Counted from the first letter of the stretch, positions 6,840 through 13,749 are shown. The stretch is DNA of 13,906 nt from Bordetella parapertussis (GCA_945903445.1 CAMDNZ010000064.1:1-13906), one strand, 5' to 3'. The notes: a model not told the origin generated them from the sequence alone. Program-made: numbers and translations.

Positions 6840-8186
6840 ATGTTTGAAAAGATACTGATTGCCAACCGTGGCGAGATCGCGCTGCGTATCCAGCGCGCGT
6901 GCCGCGAGCTGGGCATCAAGACGGTGGTCGTGCACTCCGAGGCCGATCGCGACGCTAAGTACGTGCGTTTAGCCGACGAGTCGGTCTGCATCGGCCCGGC
7001 ACCGTCGCGTGAAAGCTATCTGAATATGCCGGCCATTATCTCGGCGGCGGAAGTGACTGACGCCGAGGCGATTCACCCCGGTTACGGCTTCCTCTCGGAG
7101 AACGCCGATTTTGCCGAACGCGTTGAGAAAAGCGGCTTCGTCTTCATCGGTCCGCGCCCCGAGACCATTCGCCTGATGGGCGACAAGGTGAGCGCTAAGC
7201 GCGCCATGATCGAGGCCGGTGTGCCGGTGGTGCCCGGTTCGGAAGGCGCCCTGCCCGAAGACCCCGACGTCATTTTGCAAACCGCTCGTAGCGTTGGGTA
7301 TCCGGTCATCATCAAGGCCGCAGGTGGCGGCGGTGGCCGTGGCATGCGCGTGGTGCACACCGAGGCGGCTCTGCTTAATGCCGTGGCCATGACCCGCAGC
7401 GAAGCGGGCGCGGCGTTCAACAACCCCGAAGTCTATATGGAGAAGTTCCTGGAGAATCCTCGACATATCGAGATCCAGGTGCTGGCTGACGGCGGGCGCA
7501 ATGCGGTGTGGCTGGGCGAGCGCGACTGCTCGATGCAGCGTCGCCATCAGAAAGTGATCGAAGAGGCTCCCGCACCCGGTGTGGCGCGTCGTTTGATCGA
7601 ACGCATCGGCGATCGTTGCGCCGACGCGTGCAAGAAAATGGGCTATCGCGGTGCGGGTACGTTCGAGTTCCTGTACGAGAACGGAGAGTTCTATTTCATC
7701 GAAATGAACACCCGCATTCAGGTCGAGCATCCTGTGACCGAAATGATTACGGGCATCGATCTGGTGCAACAGCAGATTCTGATCGCCGCCGGCGAGAAGT
7801 TCATGCTGCGTCAGCGCGACATCCAGTTCAAGGGGCACGCCATCGAATGCCGGATCAACGCCGAAGACCCGTTCAAGTTCGTGCCCAGCCCGGGCCGGAT
7901 CACCAACTGGCATGTGCCGGGCGGTCCCGGCGTGCGGGTCGACTCTCACGTGTTCAACGGCTACTTCGTCCCACCCAACTACGACTCGATGATCGCCAAG
8001 GTCATCACGTATGGCGATACGCGCGAGCAGGCCGTGGCCCGTATGCGTATCGCGTTGTCGGAAATGGTGGTCGAGGGCATCCAAGTCAATGTGCAGTTGC
8101 ACCGCGAACTGATGGCCGATGCACGCTTCATCGAAGGCGGCACCAGCATTCATTATCTGGAACACAAACTGGCGCAGCGTCCCTGA
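6840..8186 (+). CDS. accC: Biotin carboxylase subunit of acetyl-CoA carboxylase, AccC
   Basis: This 448-residue ATP-grasp enzyme carboxylates the biotin on AccB with bicarbonate and ATP. Residue numbering follows E. coli AccC almost exactly. MFEKILIANRGEIALRI is at the N-terminus, followed by Lys116 and Lys159 as nucleotide contacts. The flexible glycine loop AGGGGGRGM is at 161-169, then GERDCSMQRRHQKVIEEAP. The active-site strand EMNTRIQVEHPVTE holds Glu288, Asn290, Arg292, Val295 and Glu296. The C-terminal part includes GHAIECRINAEDP and NYDSMIAKVI. Length is standard (E. coli 449). It follows accB by 1 nt and precedes prmA by 3 nt. Confidence 0.98.
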   Translation: MFEKILIANRGEIALRIQRACRELGIKTVVVHSEADRDAKYVRLADESVCIGPAPSRESYLNMPAIISAAEVTDAEAIHPGYGFLSENADFAERVEKSGFVFIGPRPETIRLMGDKVSAKRAMIEAGVPVVPGSEGALPEDPDVILQTARSVGYPVIIKAAGGGGGRGMRVVHTEAALLNAVAMTRSEAGAAFNNPEVYMEKFLENPRHIEIQVLADGGRNAVWLGERDCSMQRRHQKVIEEAPAPGVARRLIERIGDRCADACKKMGYRGAGTFEFLYENGEFYFIEMNTRIQVEHPVTEMITGIDLVQQQILIAAGEKFMLRQRDIQFKGHAIECRINAEDPFKFVPSPGRITNWHVPGGPGVRVDSHVFNGYFVPPNYDSMIAKVITYGDTREQAVARMRIALSEMVVEGIQVNVQLHRELMADARFIEGGTSIHYLEHKLAQRP

Positions 8187-8189
8187 CCT

Positions 8190-9086
8190 ATGCGTGAACT
8201 GGTGATCCAAAGCGCTCAGGCGCAGGCCGAGGCGCTGTCCGATGCCTTGCTGGACGCCGGCGCATTGTCGGTGTCTGTCGAGGATGCCGATAGCGATACC
8301 GAGCACGAAGCGCCACTGTTCGGCGAGCCCGGCACCGAACCGGCGATTCAGGCGTGGGGGCGCAATCGCGTGATTGCTTTGCTGCCCGACGATACCGATG
8401 CGAATACCCTGCTCGCTCGAGCGGGCCTGGCCAATGCGGGTTTGGTGTGGGCCGAGCGCGAGGTGCCGGATGCCGATTGGGTGCGCTTGACGCAAGCCCA
8501 GTTCGCGCCGATTCACATCGGCGATCGCATCTGGATCGTGCCCAGTTGGCATCGTGACGATGCGGCGACCGAGCGTGCCGATGCCGGTCAGATTCATATC
8601 GAATTGGATCCGGGCCTGGCTTTTGGCACCGGCAGTCATCCCACGACGCACCTGTGCACGCAATGGCTGGCGACCGAGATGCCGGCGTCCGTCGACGTGC
8701 TCGACTACGGTTGCGGCTCTGGCATTTTGGCCATTGCCGCCGCCAAGCTGGGTGCGGTCCGGGTGGTGGGTGTGGACATCGACGAGCAAGCCGTCACGGC
8801 CACCCGCGACAATGCCGACAATAATCGCTGCGCGGTCATGGCCTACCTGCCGGACGATTTGCCCGAGGGTCAGTATGGGGTGGTGGTCGCCAATATTCTG
8901 TCGAATCCTTTGAAGGTGCTGGCACCCATGCTGGCTGGCCGTGTGGTCGATGGCGGCCATCTGGTGCTGTCCGGCGTGCTGGCGCGTCAGGCCGAAGAAG
9001 TTGCCGCGGCCTATGCGCCCTGGCTGGCGATGTCGGTCTGGGCCGAACGTGACGGTTGGGTGTGTTTGCACGGCCGTAAGGCTTAA
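8190..9086 (+). CDS. prmA: Ribosomal protein L11 methyltransferase PrmA
   Basis: This 298-residue protein matches PrmA (E. coli 293), which trimethylates lysines and the N-terminus of ribosomal protein L11 using S-adenosylmethionine. The N-terminal substrate-recognition domain spans about residues 1-100 (MRELVIQSAQAQAEALSDAL). The linker contains DPGLAFGTGSHPTT (140-153), a PrmA hallmark. The class I methyltransferase core has motif I LDYGCGSGILAIAAAKLGA (171-189), the acidic SAM ligand in VVGVDIDEQ, and motif IV VVANILSNPL (232-241). The spacing of 3 nt after accC places it in the acc operon, as in related bacteria. No anomalies are seen. Confidence 0.97.
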   Translation: MRELVIQSAQAQAEALSDALLDAGALSVSVEDADSDTEHEAPLFGEPGTEPAIQAWGRNRVIALLPDDTDANTLLARAGLANAGLVWAEREVPDADWVRLTQAQFAPIHIGDRIWIVPSWHRDDAATERADAGQIHIELDPGLAFGTGSHPTTHLCTQWLATEMPASVDVLDYGCGSGILAIAAAKLGAVRVVGVDIDEQAVTATRDNADNNRCAVMAYLPDDLPEGQYGVVVANILSNPLKVLAPMLAGRVVDGGHLVLSGVLARQAEEVAAAYAPWLAMSVWAERDGWVCLHGRKA

Positions 9087-9103
9087 TCACGGACCCCTGC
9101 ACG

Positions 9104-10513
9104 ATGGCACTCACCACCCGCTGCCCACATTGCGGCACCGCGTTCAAGGTGGTGCCAGATCAGCTCAAGGTTCGTGACGGACTGGTGCGTTGCGGCATGT
9201 GTTCCCGAGTGTTCGACGGGCGCGCGACGCTCGTCTCCGAAATTCCGACGCTGCACGTCGAGCCGCCCGGTTCGTACGCGTCGTCGCCGTATCCTTCTGC
9301 AGCGACCTCGTCTGCCTCTGCCTCTGCATCTACGGCAGCGGCAGCTCTGCTGGCGCCGTCTGCCGCGGCGCCGACTTCTTCCATATCCAGCGCTGCGTCG
9401 GTCGATGCCGCTTGGGAGCGTACGGCGGTAGCCCAGCCTTCCTGGCCGGCGCCTGCGGCCCCTGGCATTGCAGCCCCTGCCCCTGCGGTCGGGCGTCGAT
9501 CCGAGCCAAGCCTGGCGAGCGGAGGGACACCGCCTAGGGATACGGCAACGGGTGCCTACGGGTCCGCTATGCCTGCCTCGTCTAGCGCATCGACCTCGCA
9601 GGGGGCGCCGGAGGTACTGCGCGGTCGGCATCATGCACTGCGCCGCGCTGATCCTGGCTTGCGCGGCGACGACGTGTCGGACATGGCGGCGGCCGACGAC
9701 GAGATGGCGCAGGCTGGCACGTGGCGCGACGACGCATCTGATACTTATGCCGCGCCGGTGTCCGACGTCAACACGCCGTACTCACCTAGCGTTCACGGCC
9801 ACCGCCAAGGTCAAAGCAAGGTTCACGGCCTCGCCAGCACCCACGCCTCATTGGCCTATGCGCCAACTTACGCGGCTGTAAATACTGTCCCGGTGGGTGA
9901 GCAAGCTACGGAAGAAGATTTTGATGCCGTCCGGGGCGAGGCGCGCATGCGCTATGTGGACGATCAGCACACCGGCCGCTCGCCGCCCGAGTTCATGGAC
10001 CAAGGGCATATCCAGCAGCGAGCCCATTGGGGGCAGTTGTGGGGCTGGGCGTGCGTAGTGGCCGCGCTTGCATTGCTCGGCCTTTCCGCTTATGTATATC
10101 GCGTGCAATGGGCGACTCAGGTGCCTGCACTGCGTCCCGCGCTTCAGCTCATGTGCGTTGCGCTGCAATGCACGGTGGGATACGAGCGCCGTATCGAGCG
10201 TATTTCCATCTTGTCCTCGTCTTTACGTCCGCCGCCCGGTGGCGCCTCGGCACACGACGCGCAAGACTTGGTGCTGACGGCTGTGCTGCGCAATCGTTTC
10301 AATGCACCGCAGCACTGGCCCGCCTTGATACTGGAACTGAAAGACTTTTCCGATACCGTCATGGTGCGTAAAATTTTGCTGCCTCGTGACTATCTGCCCG
10401 CTGATGCGGTGGAGCAGCCCTTCGGTCCCAATGCCGAGCGCAAAATCGTGCTGCCCTTGCAAGTGCGCGACGTGCAGGTAAATGGTTACCAACTTGATAG
10501 ATTTTTTCCCTGA
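9104..10513 (+). CDS. Zinc-ribbon and DUF3426 domain membrane protein
   Basis: This 469-residue protein starts with an MJ0042-type zinc ribbon: Cys7-x2-Cys10 and Cys30-x2-Cys33 in TRCPHCGTAF and LVRCGMCSRVF. A long disordered Ala/Ser/Pro-rich linker (about 45-300) follows, including a (TCTGCC)-type hexanucleotide run at 9311-9328 coding Ser-Ala repeats. A single membrane segment lies at about 311-333 (WGWACVVAALALLGLSAYVY). The remaining C-terminal part is the DUF3426 region, rich in beta strands and ending EIVLPLQ-like (KIVLPLQVRDVQVNGYQLD). The layout suggests a cytoplasmic zinc ribbon tethered to a periplasmic domain. Its function is not known; neighbours (prmA before, PfkB kinase after) do not settle it. 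The linker is the fastest-diverging part of the operon by appearance. The start ATG lies 17 nt after prmA. Confidence 0.88.
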   Translation: MALTTRCPHCGTAFKVVPDQLKVRDGLVRCGMCSRVFDGRATLVSEIPTLHVEPPGSYASSPYPSAATSSASASASTAAAALLAPSAAAPTSSISSAASVDAAWERTAVAQPSWPAPAAPGIAAPAPAVGRRSEPSLASGGTPPRDTATGAYGSAMPASSSASTSQGAPEVLRGRHHALRRADPGLRGDDVSDMAAADDEMAQAGTWRDDASDTYAAPVSDVNTPYSPSVHGHRQGQSKVHGLASTHASLAYAPTYAAVNTVPVGEQATEEDFDAVRGEARMRYVDDQHTGRSPPEFMDQGHIQQRAHWGQLWGWACVVAALALLGLSAYVYRVQWATQVPALRPALQLMCVALQCTVGYERRIERISILSSSLRPPPGGASAHDAQDLVLTAVLRNRFNAPQHWPALILELKDFSDTVMVRKILLPRDYLPADAVEQPFGPNAERKIVLPLQVRDVQVNGYQLDRFFP

Positions 10514-10535
10514 CGTTTCAAAGCGATCAATAGAC

Positions 10536-11528
10536 ATGACTGATTCGGTTCTGATTTGCGGCTCTATGGCCTTCGATTCCATTGCGTTGTTCGAAGGGCG
10601 CTTTCGGGATCATTTTCTGGCCGACAAGCTGCACGCCATTAGCGTGTCGTTTCTGGTGCCGACGATGCGGCGCGATTTTGGCGGTTGTGCCGGCAACATT
10701 GCCTACGGTATGAGCGTACTGGGCGGACGTCCGATTCCAGTGGCGACGGTGGGCGAGGATGCCGGCGATTATCTAAACCGCTTCCAGGACCTGGGCATCG
10801 ATGTGTCGCGCATTCGCGTGGTGCCCGATACGCTGACAGCGACCTGCTACATCACGACCGATGAAGAGAGCAATCAGATCACGGCATTCCATCCGGGCGC
10901 CATGGCGTATTCGGCCGACAACGACCTGACGGGCAGCATGGCGCATTCGGCCGACAACGACCTGACGAGCACCAAGGTGTGTTTGGCCATCGTGGCACCC
11001 GACGCCAAGGAAGGCATGATCGCGCACGCCGCCAAGCTGCACGCTGCGGGCATTCCCTTCATTTTCGATCTGGGTCAGGCCATGCCTTTGTTCAGCGGCG
11101 GCGACATGCTGGACATGCTGAAAACAGCATCCGCCATGACGGTTAACGAATACGAAGCCGGTGTCGTCGAGCAACGTACGGGCAAATCGCTGGAAGAGCT
11201 TTCCCGTCGATTGGTGGCACTAGTGGTCACGCGCGGTGCCGAGGGTGCGACGCTGTACCAGGGCGGCGAGCAATATACGATCGCTCCCGTGGCGGTGGCC
11301 GATGCCGTCGATCCCACGGGTTGTGGCGATGCACATCGCGCTGGTCTGTTGTTCGGTCTGAGTAGCAAATTGAGCTGGCTGGATAGCTGCAAGATCGGCA
11401 ACCTAATGGGTGCGCTGAAAATCGCCCATCGCGGTCCCCAGGGTTATGCCCCGGACCGTTCGGAAATCGCGGCCCAATTGCAGGCGGCCTATTCGTTGAC
11501 GTTGCCTGACCAGCATAAATCTGTTTGA
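10536..11528 (+). CDS. PfkB/ribokinase-family carbohydrate (adenosine-like) kinase
   Basis: This 330-residue sugar or nucleoside kinase belongs to the ribokinase/PfkB family. PfkB motif 1 lies in FGGCAGNIAYGMSVLGG (48-64), with the substrate-binding Gly-Gly and Asn54, followed by TVGEDAGDY. The N-terminal strand VLICGSMAFDSI contacts substrate. NEYE (204-207) matches the family NxxE motif, and TRGAEG follows. PfkB motif 2 is DPTGCGDAHRAGLLFGL with catalytic base Asp265 and an anion hole at GCGD. The phosphate acceptor cannot be read from sequence. The start ATG at 10536 places the first beta strand at the N-terminus; an in-frame GTG or ATG at 10482 overlaps the previous gene. Oddity: residues 123-134 and 135-146 are a near-identical duplication (MAYSADNDLTGS, MAHSADNDLTST) caused by a 36-bp tandem repeat, just after the conserved FHPGA segment. 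Confidence 0.93.
   Translation: MTDSVLICGSMAFDSIALFEGRFRDHFLADKLHAISVSFLVPTMRRDFGGCAGNIAYGMSVLGGRPIPVATVGEDAGDYLNRFQDLGIDVSRIRVVPDTLTATCYITTDEESNQITAFHPGAMAYSADNDLTGSMAHSADNDLTSTKVCLAIVAPDAKEGMIAHAAKLHAAGIPFIFDLGQAMPLFSGGDMLDMLKTASAMTVNEYEAGVVEQRTGKSLEELSRRLVALVVTRGAEGATLYQGGEQYTIAPVAVADAVDPTGCGDAHRAGLLFGLSSKLSWLDSCKIGNLMGALKIAHRGPQGYAPDRSEIAAQLQAAYSLTLPDQHKSV
10901..10972 (+). repeat. 36-bp in-frame tandem duplication inside the PfkB kinase gene
   Basis: Copy 1 is 10901-10936 and copy 2 is 10937-10972, directly abutting. I count three mismatches in 36 positions, at repeat positions 8, 32 and 36. The unit is a multiple of three, so the reading frame is kept and 12 residues are added. The low divergence suggests a recent duplication. 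Confidence 0.95.
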
Positions 11529-11555
11529 ATTCGCATAAATCGAGTTTCACCCGTT

Positions 11556-11636
11556 GCAGCCTGTTTCGCACCCCTCACAATCAGGCCGCTACAAGTCAGT
11601 ATTATTTAGACTAGCAATTCAGGCTGCGTAGCGGCC
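11556..11636 (+). promoter_or_regulatory. Two interlocking inverted repeats in the leader of the slyB-like gene
   Basis: GCAGCCTG (11556-11563) is perfectly complementary to CAGGCTGC (11620-11627). GGCCGCTAC (11584-11592) is perfectly complementary to GTAGCGGCC (11628-11636). The pairs cross, and the two right arms abut, which is the topology of an H-type pseudoknot or of two mutually exclusive folds. The AT-rich centre (TATTATTTAGACTAG) lies between. I see no strong sigma-70 promoter in 11529-11692, so whether this region is transcribed is unknown. Confidence 0.45.
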
Positions 11637-11645
11637 ATTGCCCCA

Positions 11646-11662
11646 ACGTCAGTCTTTGACGT
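11646..11662 (+). promoter_or_regulatory. Hairpin upstream of the slyB-like gene
   Basis: ACGTCA and TGACGT are perfect 6-bp arms around GTCTT, 20 nt before the AGGAG ribosome site at 11682-11686. It could be an operator or a leader hairpin. Nothing in the sequence identifies the regulator. Confidence 0.4.
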
Positions 11663-11692
11663 GGGCCGGCGGTCCGGCAATAGGAGAATCTT

Positions 11693-12196
11693 ATGAATGC
11701 AGTTCAACAGCAGTCTTCCCGTACTTCGGGCCGCTTCCGTCTGCTGGCAGGTGGTGCCGTACTGACCACCGTTGCCATCCTGGCAGGTTGCGCCAACCCC
11801 AGCGCCTCCAGCGGCGTTTATACCTACGGTCAAGCTCAACGCGAGCAGATCGTGCGTTCGGGCACGGTGACGGCTGTGCGTCCCATTGTTATCCAGCGTG
11901 ACGGTTCCAGTGGTGCGGGCGTCTTGGCCGGCGGTGCCCTGGGTGGCGTGGCGGGTAACGCCGTCGGTGGCGGCACGGGTCGTGCTATAGCTACAGTGGG
12001 TGGCGCCATTCTAGGTGCGATCGCCGGTAACGCGGTCGAGAACCGAGTGGGCAAGAGTTCGGGCCTGGAAATCACCGTCCGGCTGGACAATGGGGAAACT
12101 CGTGTCGTGGCGCAAGAGGCCGATCTGCCTCTGTCGGTAGGCCAGCGCGTTCAGGTCATCAGTGGTGCCGGTCCGACTCGCGTCGCACCAATGTAA
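11693..12196 (+). CDS. slyB: SlyB/Pcp-like glycine-zipper outer-membrane lipoprotein
   Basis: This 167-residue lipoprotein has a basic N-terminus, a hydrophobic stretch (about 16-30) and lipobox LAGC with lipidated Cys33. The mature protein follows the SlyB pattern. It contains VYTYGQAQREQIVRSGTVTA and VRPIVIQRDGSS. A glycine-zipper 2TM region spans about residues 63-108 (GAGVLAGGALGGVAGNAVGG, GTGRAIATVGGAILGAIAGN). A C-terminal beta segment follows (LEITVRLDNGETRVVAQEAD, VGQRVQVISG). SlyB-type proteins sit in the outer membrane and respond to envelope stress; in enterics slyB belongs to the PhoP regulon, which cannot be assumed here. AGGAG lies 6 nt before the ATG. The gene has its own 164-nt leader and is followed by a strong terminator, so it is probably a single-gene unit. 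Confidence 0.87.
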   Translation: MNAVQQQSSRTSGRFRLLAGGAVLTTVAILAGCANPSASSGVYTYGQAQREQIVRSGTVTAVRPIVIQRDGSSGAGVLAGGALGGVAGNAVGGGTGRAIATVGGAILGAIAGNAVENRVGKSSGLEITVRLDNGETRVVAQEADLPLSVGQRVQVISGAGPTRVAPM

Positions 12197-12244
12197 CACC
12201 CGGTTTTTGCACGCTATGGCGTAGCGCCTTCGTGTAAAAGCTGG

Positions 12245-12282
12245 AAACCCTCCAAACGCCGATTCGTCTGGAGGGTTTTTTT
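12245..12282 (+). terminator. Intrinsic terminator after the slyB-like gene
   Basis: AAACCCTCCA (12245-12254) pairs perfectly with TGGAGGGTTT (12269-12278), with a further 3-bp ACG/CGT inner pairing. The stem runs into seven T residues (12276-12282). It starts 49 nt after the stop codon. On the opposite strand only three T residues follow the stem, so it is a weaker stop for the convergent yggT-family transcript. Confidence 0.92.
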
Positions 12283-12306
12283 ACGACTCAAGCTTTGGCC
12301 ACGGTT

Positions 12307-12850
12307 TTAAAAACCGAACAGATTCAGGCTGATTCGGCTCAACACGATAATGCCGATCTGCGCCAGAATCAGGACGACCAGCGGCGAGAAATCGATAGCG
12401 GTACGCGGTAGCACCCGACGGATGGGATCCAAGATGGGGGCGGTGAGCATATACAGCAGCGGCATCAGCGGTGCTTGCGGGTTCACCCATGTCAATATGG
12501 CTTGAATCAAAGTCAACCACACCGCCAGATTCAACATCCAGCGCAGGACCATCAACAGCGCAGCGGCCAGAAACTGTAAAACGAACTCCACCGCAGGCAG
12601 CGAACCGACGCTCACGACCCAATTCAGAACGATGAACAGCAGCGCCACCAGCCAGGTCGCGACCAGTGCGGGCCAATCGACTTGTTTGTGGGGCAGCACG
12701 CGCGCGAGAATCGGTATACCGATGGATGGCGAGCGCCAGGGGGTTGAAGCGCGGCATGCGGATGCTGTTCATCCATGCGCGAACGAGCAAACCTACGCCG
12801 AATAAGGTAAAGGTGATTTCAAGCAAGAACTGGAGAATCTGGCCAAGCAT
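12307..12850 (-). pseudogene. yggT: YggT-family integral membrane protein, frameshifted
   Basis: Two reading frames together make one YggT-family protein. The first frame, from ATG 12850 (a GTG at 12862 is also possible), gives MLGQILQFLLEITFTLFGVG, then LLVRAWMNSI and FNPLALAIHRYTD, which is the usual N-terminal membrane helix and conserved F-NP motif. After Asp47 (12710-12712) family similarity stops. It resumes in the frame offset by one base as RVLPHKQVDWPALVATWLVA, continuing with FLAAALLMVLRWMLNLAVWL, the second repeat NPQAPLMPLLYMLTAPILDP, IRRVLPRTAIDFSPL and a final helix to the TAA at 12307. Compared with E. coli YggT, where seven residues separate the equivalent of TD from RVIP, only 7 nt remain here. 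Either a short deletion of 14 (or 2) nt or a 1-nt insertion explains this; a sequencing or assembly error is also possible. The second half could in principle start at GTG 12699. YggT proteins are poorly characterised inner-membrane proteins linked to osmotic or ion stress. Confidence 0.85.
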
Positions 12851-12937
12851 GGCAACCTGCACGGGGAATGAGTTGGCGCCATTGTCGCATGGGGGCGTCG
12901 AACGCAGTAGCGCGTGTGTGCTGACGGCTTGCGGCGC

Positions 12938-12973
12938 AAAAAAAGCTGCCGAACCGGATGCGGTTCGGCAGCT
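12938..12973 (-). terminator. Intrinsic terminator of the H1-like histone gene
   Basis: Read on the minus strand, a perfect 13-bp stem (plus-strand arms 12944-12956 and 12961-12973, GCTGCCGAACCG core, GATG loop) is followed by seven U residues (plus-strand A run 12938-12944). It lies 55 nt after the histone stop. Two smaller hairpins precede it: GTCCC/GGGAC around the stop codon (13021-13036) and CCCGAC/GTCGGG (12980-12996). Confidence 0.94.
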
Positions 12974-13028
12974 CAGGTGCCCGACTAGGCGTCGGGAGAC
13001 CTTGGTCCTTCCAGGCTAGCGTCCCCGT

Positions 13029-13673
13029 TTAGGGACGGCCACCCGTCGGGAACGGCCATGAAGCAGCCGGATTCAGCGCGGTCTTGGCGCCAGGTGCGGC
13101 CGCGGTCGATGCCGGGCTGACAACCTTCTTGGCCGGGGCCTTTTTGGCAGCAGGCTTTTTAGCCGCTGCTTTTTTGGCGGTGGCCGGCTTGGCTGCAGGC
13201 TTGGCCGCTGCGGTCTTCTTGACCACAGCTTTTTTGGCCGGCGCCTTGGGGGCCACGGCCTTCTTAGGCACAGCTTTGGCAGCCGTCTTCTTGACAGCGA
13301 CCTTCTTCACTGCGGCTTTTTTGGCCGGCGCTTTCTTGGCCGCGACCTTCTTTACTGCGGCTTTTTTGGCGGGCGCCTTCTTGGCTGCGGCTTTTTTGAC
13401 TGCGGGTTTATGGGCTGCAACTTTCTTGATTGCTGCCTTTTTCGCAGGTGCTTTCTTCACAGCGGCTTTTTTAACGGTCGCTTTTTTGGCGACAGTCTTG
13501 GTGGCGGTCGCTTTCCTGGCCGGCGCTTTTTTCACAGCGGCTTTCTTAACGACAGCTTTCTTGGCGGGGGCTTTTTTGACTGCGGGCTTGGCTGCTGTTT
13601 TCTTGGTAGCAGCTTTGGTTGCGGTTGCGGCCTTCTTCACCGCCTTTTTTGCGGCTTTTTTGGCTGTAGCCAT
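13029..13673 (-). CDS. Histone H1-like Lys/Ala/Pro-rich DNA-binding protein
   Basis: This 214-residue, extremely basic protein is built almost only from Lys, Ala, Val, Pro and Thr in degenerate repeats such as KKAPAKKAAVKKVAAKKAPA. It resembles the tail of eukaryotic histone H1 and the bacterial BpH1/BpH2, HctB and AlgP proteins. Such proteins bind and compact DNA without sequence specificity and can modulate expression. A non-repetitive C-terminal tail (about 190-214) ends AASWPFPTGGRP. AGGAG lies 8 nt before the ATG. The gene has its own terminator and a structured upstream region, so it is probably transcribed alone. The coding strand has many A6 runs and 45-bp repeats, which make it prone to length change. 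The precise orthologue name is uncertain. Confidence 0.92.
   Translation of the reverse strand: MATAKKAAKKAVKKAATATKAATKKTAAKPAVKKAPAKKAVVKKAAVKKAPARKATATKTVAKKATVKKAAVKKAPAKKAAIKKVAAHKPAVKKAAAKKAPAKKAAVKKVAAKKAPAKKAAVKKVAVKKTAAKAVPKKAVAPKAPAKKAVVKKTAAAKPAAKPATAKKAAAKKPAAKKAPAKKVVSPASTAAAPGAKTALNPAASWPFPTGGRP
13303..13392 (-). repeat. Tandem 45-bp repeat within the histone gene
   Basis: Copies 13303-13347 and 13348-13392 are adjacent and differ at only a few positions. Each encodes one 15-residue KKAPAKKAAVKKVA-type unit. More degenerate copies occupy most of 13130-13670. The plus strand shows at least ten T6 runs at the Lys-Lys codon pairs. Confidence 0.8.
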
Positions 13674-13723
13674 GGTTTAGCTCCTAAGGTTCAAGGGTCC
13701 CAGAACATAAACCCGTGCCAGTC

Positions 13724-13738
13724 GCAGGCCTGGCCTGC
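13724..13738. promoter_or_regulatory. 15-bp perfect palindrome upstream of the histone gene
   Basis: GCAGGCC-T-GGCCTGC has 7-bp perfect arms around one central base, 51 nt upstream of the histone ATG. The short spacing fits an operator rather than an RNA hairpin. The regulator is unknown. Confidence 0.4.
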
Positions 13739-13749
13739 TGCTGCCCCGG

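Noticed and set aside
6969..9071. A 700-codon open frame on the minus strand opposite accC and prmA
   Set aside because: It is antisense to two unmistakable genes. Its His/Arg/Gly-rich composition is what the reverse frame of GC-rich codon usage produces, and no domain is recognisable.
13084..13680. A 198-codon plus-strand open frame giving a hydrophobic Ala/Phe/Leu repeat protein
   Set aside because: It is the exact antisense of the Lys/Ala repeats in the histone gene (Lys codons read backwards as Phe/Leu), so the membrane-like pattern is an artefact.
13714..13721. CTGGCACG on the minus strand upstream of the histone gene as a sigma-54 -24 box
   Set aside because: The -24 half is a full match, but at the required spacing the -12 dinucleotide is TG instead of GC, so the essential -12 element is missing.
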